DNA of 64,000 nt. Source: Pisolithus tinctorius. Taxonomy: Eukaryota > Basidiomycota > Agaricomycetes > Boletales > Pisolithaceae. This document shows positions 22,506 to 33,494 of this stretch, piece after piece. The DNA is taken from NCBI GenBank assembly GCA_024663395.1, contig JANFAH010000033.1, positions 496,001 through 560,000 of the forward strand, given 5' to 3'. The notes below the pieces were generated by a model. It ran no database searches and was not told where the DNA came from. It saw nothing but the letters and a program-made list of their open reading frames with translations. Made by a program: the position numbers and the translations under genes. How positions within the stretch are numbered: the stretch's first letter is position 1; every line of letters starts with the position of its first letter.

Positions 22506-24366
22506 TGTCACACACCAAAGGTGTTGTGGACATGGTTACAGCTGACTCTGCCTAACTCGTCAACGAGTTGCGCACAATGCCCGTGCATGCAGATGAAGAC
22601 TAAAGGCCTCATGCGTAGAAAGACTGTTGGACGTGAACAGTCATCCTTCGCACAAGAACGAGTTGTCAGTGCTAAAGAGAAAAGAGGAAGCGAGTTAAGC
22701 GCACGTTAAAAGTTTTTAGCGCCCGTGTACGGCATTCTGGTTTTCGTCGTATCTCCGCTGTTTCCAAAGATATCAACTCGGTTCACATACTCGCTTAAAG
22801 TGCTCAGCCCCACGATTCTTCCTTCCAAATTTGGAGAGGATCCTCGCACCCTACACATTTCTACAGCACTCCATCCATCAGACGCTCATTTCGCTAAGTC
22901 CATCAATCATGGCCACCTCTTCGTCAGTCATCTCACTTGTCTCATTTGCCAGAGACAGTGGCTACGTATATCTGCCAGGCATTCCCACCAGCTTCTGTCC
23001 TGAAGCCCCCTGGTTCATCCCGTCGTTGTCAGCCCCGTCTCATCCCATGCAGCTTGGTCAGCGTGTTCTCCTTGTCAGTATGACTTCCAGAAGGACGTTC
23101 TTTGGTCACCTCAGGTCTGTCACTCGGTTAGAAAGGTCTTATGTGGTCGTTTCAGTCTCCCCAGTTGATGAAGCATATGGATCGTTCCTCCCTGCTCCCT
23201 GCACCGTCTTTATTCCAGTCTCGTCCATCATTCTTCCCACATTGCGACAGCTGCAGTATAATCTACTGTCCTCCAGCCTCCCTGATCGCATTCATGACGA
23301 GTATGACATGCATCTTGCCTTCTTACTGCAAGATCCAGCAGAAGACGTCCCCCCTTCTCCTCCTCCTCCATCAGAACCCCGTCCATGAAGTTTTTGTTAA
23401 CTTCGCTGAGAGGATGGAAGGGTGGGAGATGCGATCGCATATGCTCTCATTGCCCCACAGACCCCCAATGCCCTAGCCCCCTTTGACGCCTGACTCATGC
23501 CCTTCAATTCTGGAATTAATACTTCCCTATCTGGAAACACCATCCATCTGTCATGCCATCTTTGGATCTAGAGATGTCTCCGCCGAGATCTGACTTGCAT
23601 CGCCACCCCCTAATGTGATATCAGTGTGCTTACTCAGTTTCTGACTCTATTTGACTCATTCTGTGATATTTTGACTATCCTTGACTCGCTCATTGCCAAT
23701 ACTTACCAATCCTCCTTGCTTGCTTACCTTTTATTTCTCGCTTACTCATCATGATTACTCAGTCCTTACTCATTACTTACCAAGTGTTTGTGCCTTGTTT
23801 GTCACAAGCTGTGCTCCCCCCACAGTATATAAACCCCCATGTACTTAGCTACAAAAAAATCAAGAATCAATCAAGAAGCAATCCAGAAGTCAGCTCAGCT
23901 CAGCATATCTCGTCGTCGACAGTTGAGGCTCATTCGGAAGAGTCTATCTGTCTTCATTTATATCATTGGTAGTTGAGGCTCCATCAAGGGTCTATCTACC
24001 TCTATTCATCATCAGCAGTATCATCAGTGCTTAGTCAGCAACCTCTTGTTTAGTCATCCATCCACTCCTGTGTAACTCGTCATCGACTTGCGCCAGGAGC
24101 ACATCCTATCGAAATCCATTTACTCCCAAGTCCTTTCGGCTGAACACCCCTGCTCTGTTCAGCATCCCCTCCTCAGACATCATCCATTCATCTACTCCTG
24201 CGTAACTCGTCGACGACTTGCGCTAGGAGCACCTGCCATTGAAACTCCCCCCCATTTAGGTTTTCTGCACTCCAGGTTCCGCGGAGGCACACCACCACTC
24301 GCTCTACTTTTGTCTTTTGTGTTGGTTTTGGTTGGTTCCCACTGCCTTTCCACACTTTGACTCACA
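22506..24366 (+). repeat. LTR-like repeat D, copy D2
   Basis: 1861 bp beginning TGTCACACACC and ending TTTGACTCACA, closely similar to D1 along its whole length, with TATATAAA at 23826-23833. Left flank (GTCCGA) and right flank (GCGGCC) share no duplication. About 2.5-3 kb of pol expected in element B between these flanks is missing. This fits recombination between two D insertions within B-like DNA. Confidence 0.8.
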
Positions 24367-25247
24367 GCGGCCCTCAATTCGTCTCCGCCTTTACTCGGGA
24401 CCTCTACCGGTCCCTCGGAATCGAATTGAAGGCTTCCACCGCGTACCATCCACAGACCAATGGCGAAGCCGAACGTGTCAATCAAGAGGTGGGAACCTAC
24501 CTCCGCATGTATGCGGATACGGACCCCCACAACTGGCACACGAAACTTCCTGATGCTCAAATGGCGCACAACTCGCGCGTGCATTCATCTCACAATCAAT
24601 CGCCTTACTCGCTCATGTATGGTTTCGACCCCGCTCCCTACCCTACGGGACAAACCCCACAGGAGTCACTCGTGGGTGACCGACTCGAGCAGTTGGCCAC
24701 CAACCGGGACGCCGTGATAATCACTCATAAAGAAGCGCAGGAGTTAATGAAAGCCTGGTCAAAAGGGAACTATACGGAGTTCTCCGTAGGAGATAAGGTT
24801 TGGCTTGATGCTTCTGACCTAAAAAGGGATGTCCCATCAAGGAAGCTTGCACCCCGGCGCCACGGCCCCTTCGTAATTTCCGAACGGATCAGCCCGGTAG
24901 CCTATAAACTGCAACTTCCCCCTAACTGGAGAATACATCCCGTGTTCCACGCGTCAAAACTCACCCCCTTTGTCGAAACGCGTGAATATGGCCCAGCTCA
25001 ACCCCCGCCTCCACCAGAATTGGTAGGAGACGAGAACGAATGGGAGGTCGAGGCTATACTTAAGCACAAACGTGCGCGCAAAATCAAGTCATCGTCTAAA
25101 GACCCCAGAGAAAACCCTCAGCAAAAATACCTCTACCTCGTCAAGTGGCTCGGTTACCCACATTCCCAGAACAGTTGGGAGAGCGAGGAAAATCTTATAA
25201 ATGCCCCGGAGGTCCTTGGGGAGTACAAACGCGTTCACGACCTCTGA
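24367..25247 (+). pseudogene. Element B pol, C-terminal part: integrase core end and chromodomain
   Basis: Starts in the middle of the integrase core at GPQFVSAFTRDLYRSLG, lacking the first catalytic Asp and the whole N-terminal half. The catalytic Glu region is normal (YHPQTNGEAERVNQEV). Next come the GPY/F-like region (RRHGPFVISERISPVAYKL), FHASKLTPF, and a chromodomain (NEWEVEAILKHKRARK, YLVKWLGYPHSQNSWE). Chromodomains in this clade steer integration to marked chromatin. It stops at TGA 25245-25247, 6 bases before the ORF3 start. Confidence 0.88.
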
Positions 25248-25253
25248 ACCGCT

Positions 25254-26654
25254 ATGTCCTACACCCCCAACACTGAGAACCCCGGCTCTGACTACTTCGA
25301 CAATGACTTCCATGCTGACATCGATGAACCCTATGACCCCACTCGACCATATTTCCATAGCTATGCCAGCCCCCCTCCTCGCCTCTCAGAACCACCGGTA
25401 CGCTCCCCCGGAACGGTATGCACCACATCCCCCGCGGTACCCGCCGACTCCTCACATGGCGGTACCTACCAACCCCTTCACGACTCCGTCGCCTCCGCCA
25501 CGCGCCCGTACCCATACCTGGTCGTCCGCTCGGTCCCCTCTTCGCAGAGAGCTCGCAAGGACGCCTGCAAGGGAAAGTCCAAGGCTCACTTGGGACCACC
25601 TGAGCCTCGCTATGACGCCTCTTTCAGATCCTGCAACACGCCTCCCCTCTCCCAAGCCGGTTACAGATCCCCCTCCCCGCTCCCTCGTGCTGGCCCATCC
25701 GCTCCAGCAGCTTCCGTCGCACCGGCCAGTCTCTCGGCCCCAGCAACCGCCCCCGCAGCCCCCTCCTCCGGTAAATGGGTGGCTCCCGAGGCAAGCATCT
25801 TCCTCGGTTACATGCGGCTGCTTAACGACTTCGAGCGCTGGGAATCACACGGCTGGAGAGCAGGAGAACGTCACGAACATCTACGGGTGTTGTCTAAGAT
25901 CTTCAGAAGCTCAGAAGTGATCGGCAAGCGGGTCCACGATCAGGTGACGACAGCGGAAGGAAGCTTCGAGGTCCATACCTACGAAGGAATCGACAAAGCC
26001 AACTCGTCGATCCTCCAGGAGGCCCTTAGAACGCAGGAGGCCATCGTCAAGATCATCCACGAGGATTATGGACCGTCCCTCATCTCTTCCTTTCGAGCCT
26101 TCCTCGACAGAACCCCGGTCAACGTCGTGGTCCGTGGGCTCCTCCCTCCGGAAGGTCAAACAGCGGCTGGAGGACAGGGCCTACCTGAGAACCCTGACGG
26201 AAAGAAGACACGGAAGGTCGAGGGAGAAAAAGCCGATCAAGGGAGGACGCTACAATCTGGATCCGGAGGAGGTGGAGAGGTTGTCGGAGATGTCGAGCCG
26301 AGGTGTCGCGATTGCTGGGAGAAGATTATACCGGGCCAAGGAAGAGAACACTTTCAAGCCGTCGCAGACTCGCTCGCATCCGTCCCCTTCAACGGATCAC
26401 CCCGCGACTGGCTCGATTTCTTCACTCAGGCCCGAGGTGATGCCGCTGGAAGAGCCGTCTTTAACGCTACTCAGACAACAAGAGCTCTACCAGCAGCTCC
26501 CTTCGTCCCTATACCTGTCTCCTCGCTCAGCAAAAGAGAACTTGGTGGGCTCGTTCCCGTCGATTGGCAGCATCCCCTCCATCAGTTCGCCTGCTACCAA
26601 TGTTCATGCCTTGGACATTGGTCGTCTAACTGCCCAACTCGCGGTGGCAACTAA
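25254..26654 (+). CDS. Element B third ORF: Pro-rich protein with C-terminal CCHC knuckle
   Basis: 466 residues from ATG 25254, complete. The N-terminal 180 residues are Pro/Ser/Ala-rich. A helical middle follows (FLGYMRLLNDFERWESHGWR, then LRVLSKIFRSSEVIGKRV). After it comes a Gly-rich stretch, a motif LPAAPFVPIPVSS, and close to the C-terminus FACYQCSCLGHWSSNC, which is C-x2-C-x4-H-x4-C. Homologues sit in the same place in elements A (35131-36471) and E (49251-50340). It is not envelope-like: no signal peptide or membrane span is seen. A second open frame overlaps at 26068-26718. Role unknown; a nucleic-acid-binding Gag-related accessory protein is my inference. Confidence 0.75.
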   Translation: MSYTPNTENPGSDYFDNDFHADIDEPYDPTRPYFHSYASPPPRLSEPPVRSPGTVCTTSPAVPADSSHGGTYQPLHDSVASATRPYPYLVVRSVPSSQRARKDACKGKSKAHLGPPEPRYDASFRSCNTPPLSQAGYRSPSPLPRAGPSAPAASVAPASLSAPATAPAAPSSGKWVAPEASIFLGYMRLLNDFERWESHGWRAGERHEHLRVLSKIFRSSEVIGKRVHDQVTTAEGSFEVHTYEGIDKANSSILQEALRTQEAIVKIIHEDYGPSLISSFRAFLDRTPVNVVVRGLLPPEGQTAAGGQGLPENPDGKKTRKVEGEKADQGRTLQSGSGGGGEVVGDVEPRCRDCWEKIIPGQGREHFQAVADSLASVPFNGSPRDWLDFFTQARGDAAGRAVFNATQTTRALPAAPFVPIPVSSLSKRELGGLVPVDWQHPLHQFACYQCSCLGHWSSNCPTRGGN

Positions 26655-26716
26655 CTCGGAGATCCGCTCATGGGTGCAACAAGGCCTCTACCTGCCTTCG
26701 GAGGACCTCAGGCCTT

Positions 26717-26729
26717 GAGGGGGGGGTGA
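26717..26729 (+). promoter_or_regulatory. Element B polypurine tract
   Basis: GAGGGGGGGGTGA directly before the 3' LTR start TGTTACG at 26730. It primes plus-strand DNA synthesis. Element A has the matching AGAGGGGGGGTGA at 36479-36491. Confidence 0.85.
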
Positions 26730-26779
26730 TGTTACGCTGCGCTCACATGTTCCCCTTTTGCAGACGCTTACGTACTCCG
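26730..26779 (+). repeat. Element B 3' LTR, first 50 bp (before element C)
   Basis: TGTTACGCTGCG through CGTACTCCG, matching 20008-20057 with one difference. The rest of the LTR resumes at 33495. Confidence 0.93.
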
Positions 26780-27685
26780 TGTGAAGTACGGGTTTACCCT
26801 CAGGTGACCAGGCTTCAAGACCGGGTGACAGGGGTTAAGTCCGAGTGGCCAAAGTCAAGGCCGAGAGACAGGGGCCAAGTCTGGTTGGACCGGAGTTGAG
26901 GCCGGAGGTTAGGGGCTAAGTCCGGAGGACCGGACTTAAGACCGGGAGCGCGGGAACAAGGCCGGTAGCGTGGGAAACCGACCGGTGTTGGAGTGCGCAC
27001 AAGGGGAAGCCGGTCCGGGGTTGGATCTACCTCCCTTGGTCTCAGCTTATGTGCTGTACCCTTATGCAAGCCGGGGAGAGGTCCGGGACAGGGGTCGGGG
27101 ATAGCTTAAGGCTCGGCCTTAGCTATAGAGTAGTCTCGGGGTGTAGTACGGAGTTGAGGGTAATACTAAGTTGATATTCTGACTGAGGGTACTACGACGT
27201 ATGTACAGGGGTTAAATACTTGAGGCCGGTCCGGAGTAAAGGACATGAAGCCGGACTTGTGAATAAGCTATTAGCAAGATGATTAGCAAGAGTGAGGACA
27301 GCCACAGAGGCTGTGCAGAGACTAATAGCTAAAGTCCGGGTGACCGGCATAACCGGGGTCGGACACAGGATTGTACAGTAAGCAAGGTCTGATGAACGGG
27401 CTAGACTAAATATAGTACAAACAAAGGGAAACAGACCGGAGTTATGTCCGGGTGACCCGGACATAGACCTGGGAGGACCGGGGTGGAGCAGCACAAGGCT
27501 GGGAGGCCGAAATGGACCGGAGATAGGGGTAAAACACCGGACTTGAGTTGTGCAGGCCGGAGTTGAGTTATCTAGGGCCGGGATTGGGTTTTCCAGGCTG
27601 GACTAGGACCGGAGTTGACCGGAGTTAGGGGCTAGGGGTCCGGACTGGACTGGGACTGAGTCCGAGAGTCATGGATGATGTGACA
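26780..27685 (-). repeat. Element C LTR, left copy (3' LTR in element sense)
   Basis: 906 bp, plus-strand TGTGAAGTACGG to GGATGATGTGACA. It carries a 3-bp ATG repeat near its right end that the other LTR lacks. Otherwise I see no difference between the two. Confidence 0.93.
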
Positions 27686-27686
27686 G

Positions 27687-27721
27687 TATCCCCCTCTTAG
27701 GAACCGAACCCTTGAGGTTCC
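27687..27721 (-). promoter_or_regulatory. Element C polypurine tract with adjacent hairpin
   Basis: On the minus strand CCTAAGAGGGGGATA abuts the LTR start. Just upstream in element sense a GGAACC/GGTTCC stem can form. Element E has the same arrangement (49214-49251). Confidence 0.65.
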
Positions 27722-29762
27722 ATAGGGAAATATGCTCAGAGGGTTATGCAGTGAGGTCCCATGACTAGGAGTGAGTCCAAGTGCACACACAGTGCCAAGG
27801 GTGAGCCCGAGGGCTGGGAGACAGGCCAGCGATGACCGGAAGTCCAGTAGTTCAGACCAGAATGGGACAAGCCGGGTTTGTGGGCAAGGGTCAAGTCCGA
27901 GGACTGTTCTGGGAACCCGAGGCCAGAGAAGCGACAACAAGAGGGCCGGAGACCGGTCTAGGAGGCTGCCAGACAGTCCAGCAGGCCGGGACAAGGCAAA
28001 GCCGAGTCCGGAAGTGACTAGACCAGCTGTATGGGGGTTTCCGGAGACAGCTGAAAGCTGAGGCCGATGTCTCAGAGGGCCGGAGTTGCACTTCAGAGCT
28101 GGGTTAAGGCAAACCGAAGGCTGGGAACAACCAGGTAAGGCCTAGGGGTGTGCTTCAGGGCCAGGTCAGGGAAAGCCGGAGACCGAAGACGTGCAGGGGA
28201 CCAGTAATGTCCAACTAATGTACCAGGAGTGTGCCACTAAGGCCAGAGGTGCGCTTCAAAGCTGGTTCAGGGCAACATGGAGACCGAGAGGGTCTAGAGA
28301 GGCCTGGAGATGACCAAAAGATGGTCCAGGGGTGTACCAGTGTGCTGCTGAGTGACACCGGAAAGGCACAAAGGCTAGGTGGGTGCCGGGAAGGCCGGAA
28401 AACCGGTCTAGGAATGCACCAGTTGGACCGGGACTGCACTGCAGGGATACAGAGGGTCACGAGGAGTGCCGAAAAGGCCGGGTTTAGGTCCAAGGTCTGC
28501 TCCAGGGGGTCATGGGGTCTGAAAGTGTATCTACAGAAAAGAAAACAGATAACAGAAAACCAAGAAGACATATGACAAGGAAACAGGAAACCGAGACAGA
28601 GACAGGGGTCAAAGCCAAAGGCTGAGACCGAGGGTGGCTCAGGCCGGGGGTTGCAAAAGCTGGAGACAGAGACTGGGAGTGGTGGAGCCAGTTGTGCTAA
28701 AGTGAGGAAAACAGCAAGACCGAAGACCGGTCAAGGGAACAGAAGGCCTGGAAGGCCAGGAACCGGTCTGAGGGTCAGAGAGGACCGGAAGGGGCAGCTG
28801 GAGACCGGTCTAATGGTCAGGGAGGGTTAGAAAAGCCAGGTGGGGTCCAGTCGGGAGCCAGTGAGGACTGAAAGGGTTAGAAAGGCTATGGGAGACCAGT
28901 CTCGACCTGGATGGGGCTGTAAGGCCGGAAATCCAAAGGGAGACCGGTCTGGAGTTGGGCCAGGCCGGAGCAACCAGCTGAAGGCCGGTCTGAAGGAGTC
29001 GGAGGGGTTTGGGGTGGCTAGTGGTGACCTGAGGTGCCTTCTAGCTGGTGGGCTGACAACCGGAGGCCAAAACAGTGTAGGCCGACAGGCTAACACTGAG
29101 ACCGGGGTAACCAGGGGTAGCAGGGTGTAAACCCAAGGCCAGAAGTGGCAAGCCCAAGTGCCGAGCACCTTGGAACAGGCCGGACGGGCTTCTGGAGGAC
29201 AGTGAGGGACCGGGGAGGCTGTCTAGGACAGCGAGAGTTGAGTTTGCACAAAGACTGGAGGGCTGGACATAGCTAGGCATGAACCGGAGACCAGCAGGTC
29301 ATAAAACCGGTTCAATGAAGGCCTAGGGATGTCGGCAGGAAGTGAGTCCAGGTGTTGAGTCCGGTTTAGGGGTGTCCGGAGTTAGTTGGAGGTGGGTTCT
29401 CCGGTGGCAAGAAGCCCGAGGGCCAAAAGTCATTGGAGGACCAGTTCAGGGGGTCTGGAGACCGGGTGAGGCCTAGGGGTTGTCCAGCCAAAAGGCTGAG
29501 AACAGGAGGCCGAGGCCAGTGAGACCGGTGAACACACAACTACCGAGGCCGAGGACCACCAAGACAGTGAGACCGGAGTACCAACACAGATGTTAGGGGC
29601 TGGGAGCAACCCAGGGCATGTGGTTTGGGAGTGCTTTGGTATGCAAGGACTGGACCAAGGAACCAGGGACCGGTGTGCAGGGACCGAGTGGGGTTGTGCT
29701 GAGGGCACTGGAGAGGTAGTGGATAGGGGTTTGGAAGAGAGTAGCTCACTAGCGAGGTCCCT

Positions 29763-29796
29763 TATCCCCCTCTTAGGGTAGACTTCCCAAGTCTAC
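29763..29796 (-). repeat. Internal second copy of the element C polypurine motif and hairpin
   Basis: TATCCCCCTCTTAGG is identical over 15 bases to 27687-27701. A perfect 8-bp stem GTAGACTT/AAGTCTAC with a CCC loop (29778-29796) is next to it. No LTR follows on the other side. It may be a central polypurine tract or a scar of an older LTR junction. Confidence 0.55.
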
Positions 29797-32586
29797 AGGG
29801 GTATGAGGTGTGGGCTAGGACTACCAAGAGGAGTACTGGACAGGTAGTAGGAGTACTACCACCAGAGTTGCAAGTCCGAGTACTGAGAATGCTGAGACCG
29901 GCTTAACAGGTGTCAAGACCGGTTTCGGGAAGCTTTTTCAAGGCCGGAAAAGCTTTAAAACCGGAGATACAAGGCCGGCAGAGCAGGCCGGACTGGTATG
30001 GGGATAGTAAGGAGTGTCGGAGTCACAGGTGAGGGTATGGAGGCCGGAACCAGAGCCCGAGAGGAAACCAGAAGGCCGGTGAAGACCAGCAGGCCAAAAG
30101 ACAACTGGTAAGACCGGAGTCGGGAGAGTGGGTAGGACTGGAGTTCCGGAGTCGATGGTGGGGTGACAGTGGCAATGGTTAGGGGAAGGTGAGGGGTTAG
30201 CTGGTACCCGAAGGGGCCTTGCGAACATACAAGTTCCGGGGCGAGTGGGTGAGCTGGGAAAACAGACCAGCAGAGTCGGGGGTTTGTCAGATGGGCCGAA
30301 GCCCGGGGTGTCTTGCAAGCAAATTCATGCTCCAAGGCGGGGTTGACGTCAGGGGGGTTAGCAAACTTTAGTATTAGGCAGGGATAGGTGACTGCACTAC
30401 ACTCGGCCACCAACGGGTGCCTATTGAGTGGGCTAGTCGGTTCCCTACAACCAAGATACTTCAGTTCCTAACGGGTTGACAAGGCCGGTTAAAACAGGGG
30501 TCGGAGACCGAGAGAGAACCAAGGCCGGGTCCACCAAGGACCGGAAAGAGGTGCTAGGTCAAGACCATAGCACTGGGGTAGAGGACAGGGGTAGTTCCGG
30601 GAGGAGGGAGAGGCCCGAAGGCCAAACGAGTGACAGAGGAGTAGCATAGAGCTACCCAAGGGGTATCAGAGGCCGAGGGAGGCCGGAGACGGGAGACTGG
30701 CCAAAAGAAGGAAACCCGGAGTGAGCAAGACCGGTCAGGGACCATGAGGAAGTCCGGAGACAAGCACCGGGAAAGAGAAAGGAGTCCGGAGTCAGCAAGA
30801 CCGGTCAGGGGTTACAAGGAAGTCCGGAGATAACAGGCCGGACAAAGGCTGACAAGGCCTAGTGCGGGAGGGAAGACCGGAACTCAGGAGACCGGTCATA
30901 AAGGAGTCCGGAGGTGAAAAAAGCGGACAAAAATAGGGGGACCGGAGTTAGCAAGTCCGGTCCAGGGCTGAACAGCCAGGTGAGTCCGAGGGAAGTTGGG
31001 GGTCCAGCAGGGTTTGGCAGTACGAGCCAGGGCCACAAGGGGACCGGAGCTGGCAAGTCTGGGCTGTAAAGCCTGGTGAAACCAAAGGCCTGGCAGGACA
31101 AGCCAGGGGGTGCTAAGGGAACAGAGTAATGCACTAATTGATTTGTCTCTACCGAGACCACCAGTTTGGCTTCTGGTGTACCGGAGTACCAACTTGTTGA
31201 CCCAGTTAGGATCCTGGGGTAGACTCTAATTGTTTTGTCTCAACTGAGACTACCGGTTTTGGCTTCCGGAGTACAAAGCTACCAACTTGTTAACCCGGTT
31301 AGGATCCCGGGGTGGACAGAGGACAGGGAAAGGACCGGAAATGAGGTCAGGGACCGGGACAGGGGCCGGAGAACCGGCAGACTGGTCCTAGACCGAAAAC
31401 TGGGGGTCAGGAGCAAGTCCAAAGGGCTAGCATGCCCAGGGGGTACCCCTAAGTGAAAAGTGAGGCCGGAAAAGAGGTCAGGACCGGGCTAAGGGCCAGA
31501 GGGCTGGCAGACTGGTCCTAGACCGAAACAGAGGTGTCACGTGCTAGCCAAGACCACCAGAGCCGAGGCCCGGTGCAAGTCCAAGGGACAAGCACCACCC
31601 CGAGGCCGAGGTGACTAGTGCAGCACCGGGACAATGGACAGGAGACCCAGGAGGGGTCTGTAAGGAACAGAAAAGGTCTGAGGAGAGCCAGGACCGGTCC
31701 AAACCTAGTAACAGGCCTAGACAAGTCCGGGTGAGGTGGCTGAGTCAAACCAGGGCCAAGAGGGCCAGTAACAAAGGGCGGGAGGCCGAGGGAAGTGGCA
31801 AACTGGCTTCAGGCAAGTCCGGGTGAGTGTGGACAGGCCAGTAACAGACAGTCTGGAGACTGGAAGGGGGTCCAGGGCTCCAAGGCCGATGGAACAAAGG
31901 CCGAGGGTGGAGACCGGACCCAAAAACCGCTGAAGCCGAGTGCCGATGGGGAAGAGGGAAGGCGTTGAGGGCCAGGACTGGCCAAGTCCAGGCCTGGGGG
32001 TTGCACCGGAGGTGCACAGAGGTCCGAAGACCAATATCAGGGAGTCAGGAGGTCAAATGAGTGATGAGATCCCAGTGTTCAGTACAGTAGAACTGGACGA
32101 AGACAGCTGGGCTAGAGTGCTGGGACAACCGAGGTAAGGACTGAGGTGGAGACTGGGGTGACCAGCCAGAGGTCAGGGGTAGCTCGGGGGAGCTGACAGA
32201 AGTGAGTCCGGTTGATGAGGCCGGCTCAGGGGCAAGTCCGGAGGGTAACTCCGACCTGGAAGTGGGCTCAGGCATGAACCCAGGTTGGTGGTGAGTCCGG
32301 ATGGTGAGTCCGACTCAGGGGTTGACATGGCCGGTCCGGAGTCAGGAAGAAACGAGTGGCAGGCAGGGGTCAGGAGTGAGGGAATGGATGCATTTAAGTT
32401 TTGACCACTAAGGACATAGTGTCAGGGGTAATGCAACCCGGGGGTGTGCAGAGTGCCAAGGGGTGCCGGGTTACCTCTCTGCTTTAGCAGAGATCTCCGG
32501 GTTGGGCTCCGGAGTCAGACAAGAGGTATTCCGATGAGTCCCAACGGGCAAGGTCATGGCTTGCACAAGTGTGAGTCAGAATATAC

Positions 32587-33489
32587 TGTGAAGTACGGGT
32601 TTACCCTCAGGTGACCAGGCTTCAAGACCGGGTGACAGGGGTTAAGTCCGAGTGGCCAAAGTCAAGGCCGAGAGACAGGGGCCAAGTCTGGTTGGACCGG
32701 AGTTGAGGCCGGAGGTTAGGGGCTAAGTCCGGAGGACCGGACTTAAGACCGGGAGCGCGGGAACAAGGCCGGTAGCGTGGGAAACCGACCGGTGTTGGAG
32801 TGCGCACAAGGGGAAGCCGGTCCGGGGTTGGATCTACCTCCCTTGGTCTCAGCTTATGTGCTGTACCCTTATGCAAGCCGGGGAGAGGTCCGGGACAGGG
32901 GTCGGGGATAGCTTAAGGCTCGGCCTTAGCTATAGAGTAGTCTCGGGGTGTAGTACGGAGTTGAGGGTAATACTAAGTTGATATTCTGACTGAGGGTACT
33001 ACGACGTATGTACAGGGGTTAAATACTTGAGGCCGGTCCGGAGTAAAGGACATGAAGCCGGACTTGTGAATAAGCTATTAGCAAGATGATTAGCAAGAGT
33101 GAGGACAGCCACAGAGGCTGTGCAGAGACTAATAGCTAAAGTCCGGGTGACCGGCATAACCGGGGTCGGACACAGGATTGTACAGTAAGCAAGGTCTGAT
33201 GAACGGGCTAGACTAAATATAGTACAAACAAAGGGAAACAGACCGGAGTTATGTCCGGGTGACCCGGACATAGACCTGGGAGGACCGGGGTGGAGCAGCA
33301 CAAGGCTGGGAGGCCGAAATGGACCGGAGATAGGGGTAAAACACCGGACTTGAGTTGTGCAGGCCGGAGTTGAGTTATCTAGGGCCGGGATTGGGTTTTC
33401 CAGGCTGGACTAGGACCGGAGTTGACCGGAGTTAGGGGCTAGGGGTCCGGACTGGACTGGGACTGAGTCCGAGAGTCATGGATGTGACA
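32587..33489 (-). repeat. Element C LTR, right copy (5' LTR in element sense)
   Basis: 903 bp, matching the left copy apart from the missing ATG triplet near the end (GGATGTGACA). Followed by the CTCCG duplication and the rest of the element B LTR. Confidence 0.93.
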
Positions 33490-33494
33490 CTCCG

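Larger units (their letters stand above)
27686..32586 (-). other. Element C interior: non-coding CCGG-rich repeat mosaic
   Basis: About 4.9 kb of short degenerate GC-rich motifs on both sides of a few unique stretches. Open frames of 60-150 codons occur on both strands, all of low complexity (Pro/Ser/Leu on minus, Gly/Arg on plus), which such composition produces by chance. No capsid, zinc-knuckle, DSG, YMDD or DDE motif was found in any frame. Confidence 0.8.
26780..33489 (-). mobile_element. Non-autonomous, non-coding LTR retrotransposon C
   Basis: 6710 bp with near-identical 906 and 903 bp LTRs and target duplication CTCCG (26775-26779 and 33490-33494), inside the 3' LTR of B. The 4.9-kb interior has no gag, pol or any recognised protein. 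It is built of short diverged GC-rich motifs such as GACCGGAG and AAGGCCGG, with several CCGG per 60 bases in many places. A polypurine tract on the minus strand (complement of 27687-27701) lies against the left LTR, so the element points leftward. It must use proteins of another element. It is the youngest large insertion here, judging by its LTRs. Confidence 0.9.

Noticed and set aside
29938..30413. Long open frames (126 and 152 codons) on the minus strand of element C
   Set aside because: Low-complexity Pro/Ser/Leu content forced by CCGG-rich words, present in two frames at once, with no domain. Not a gene.
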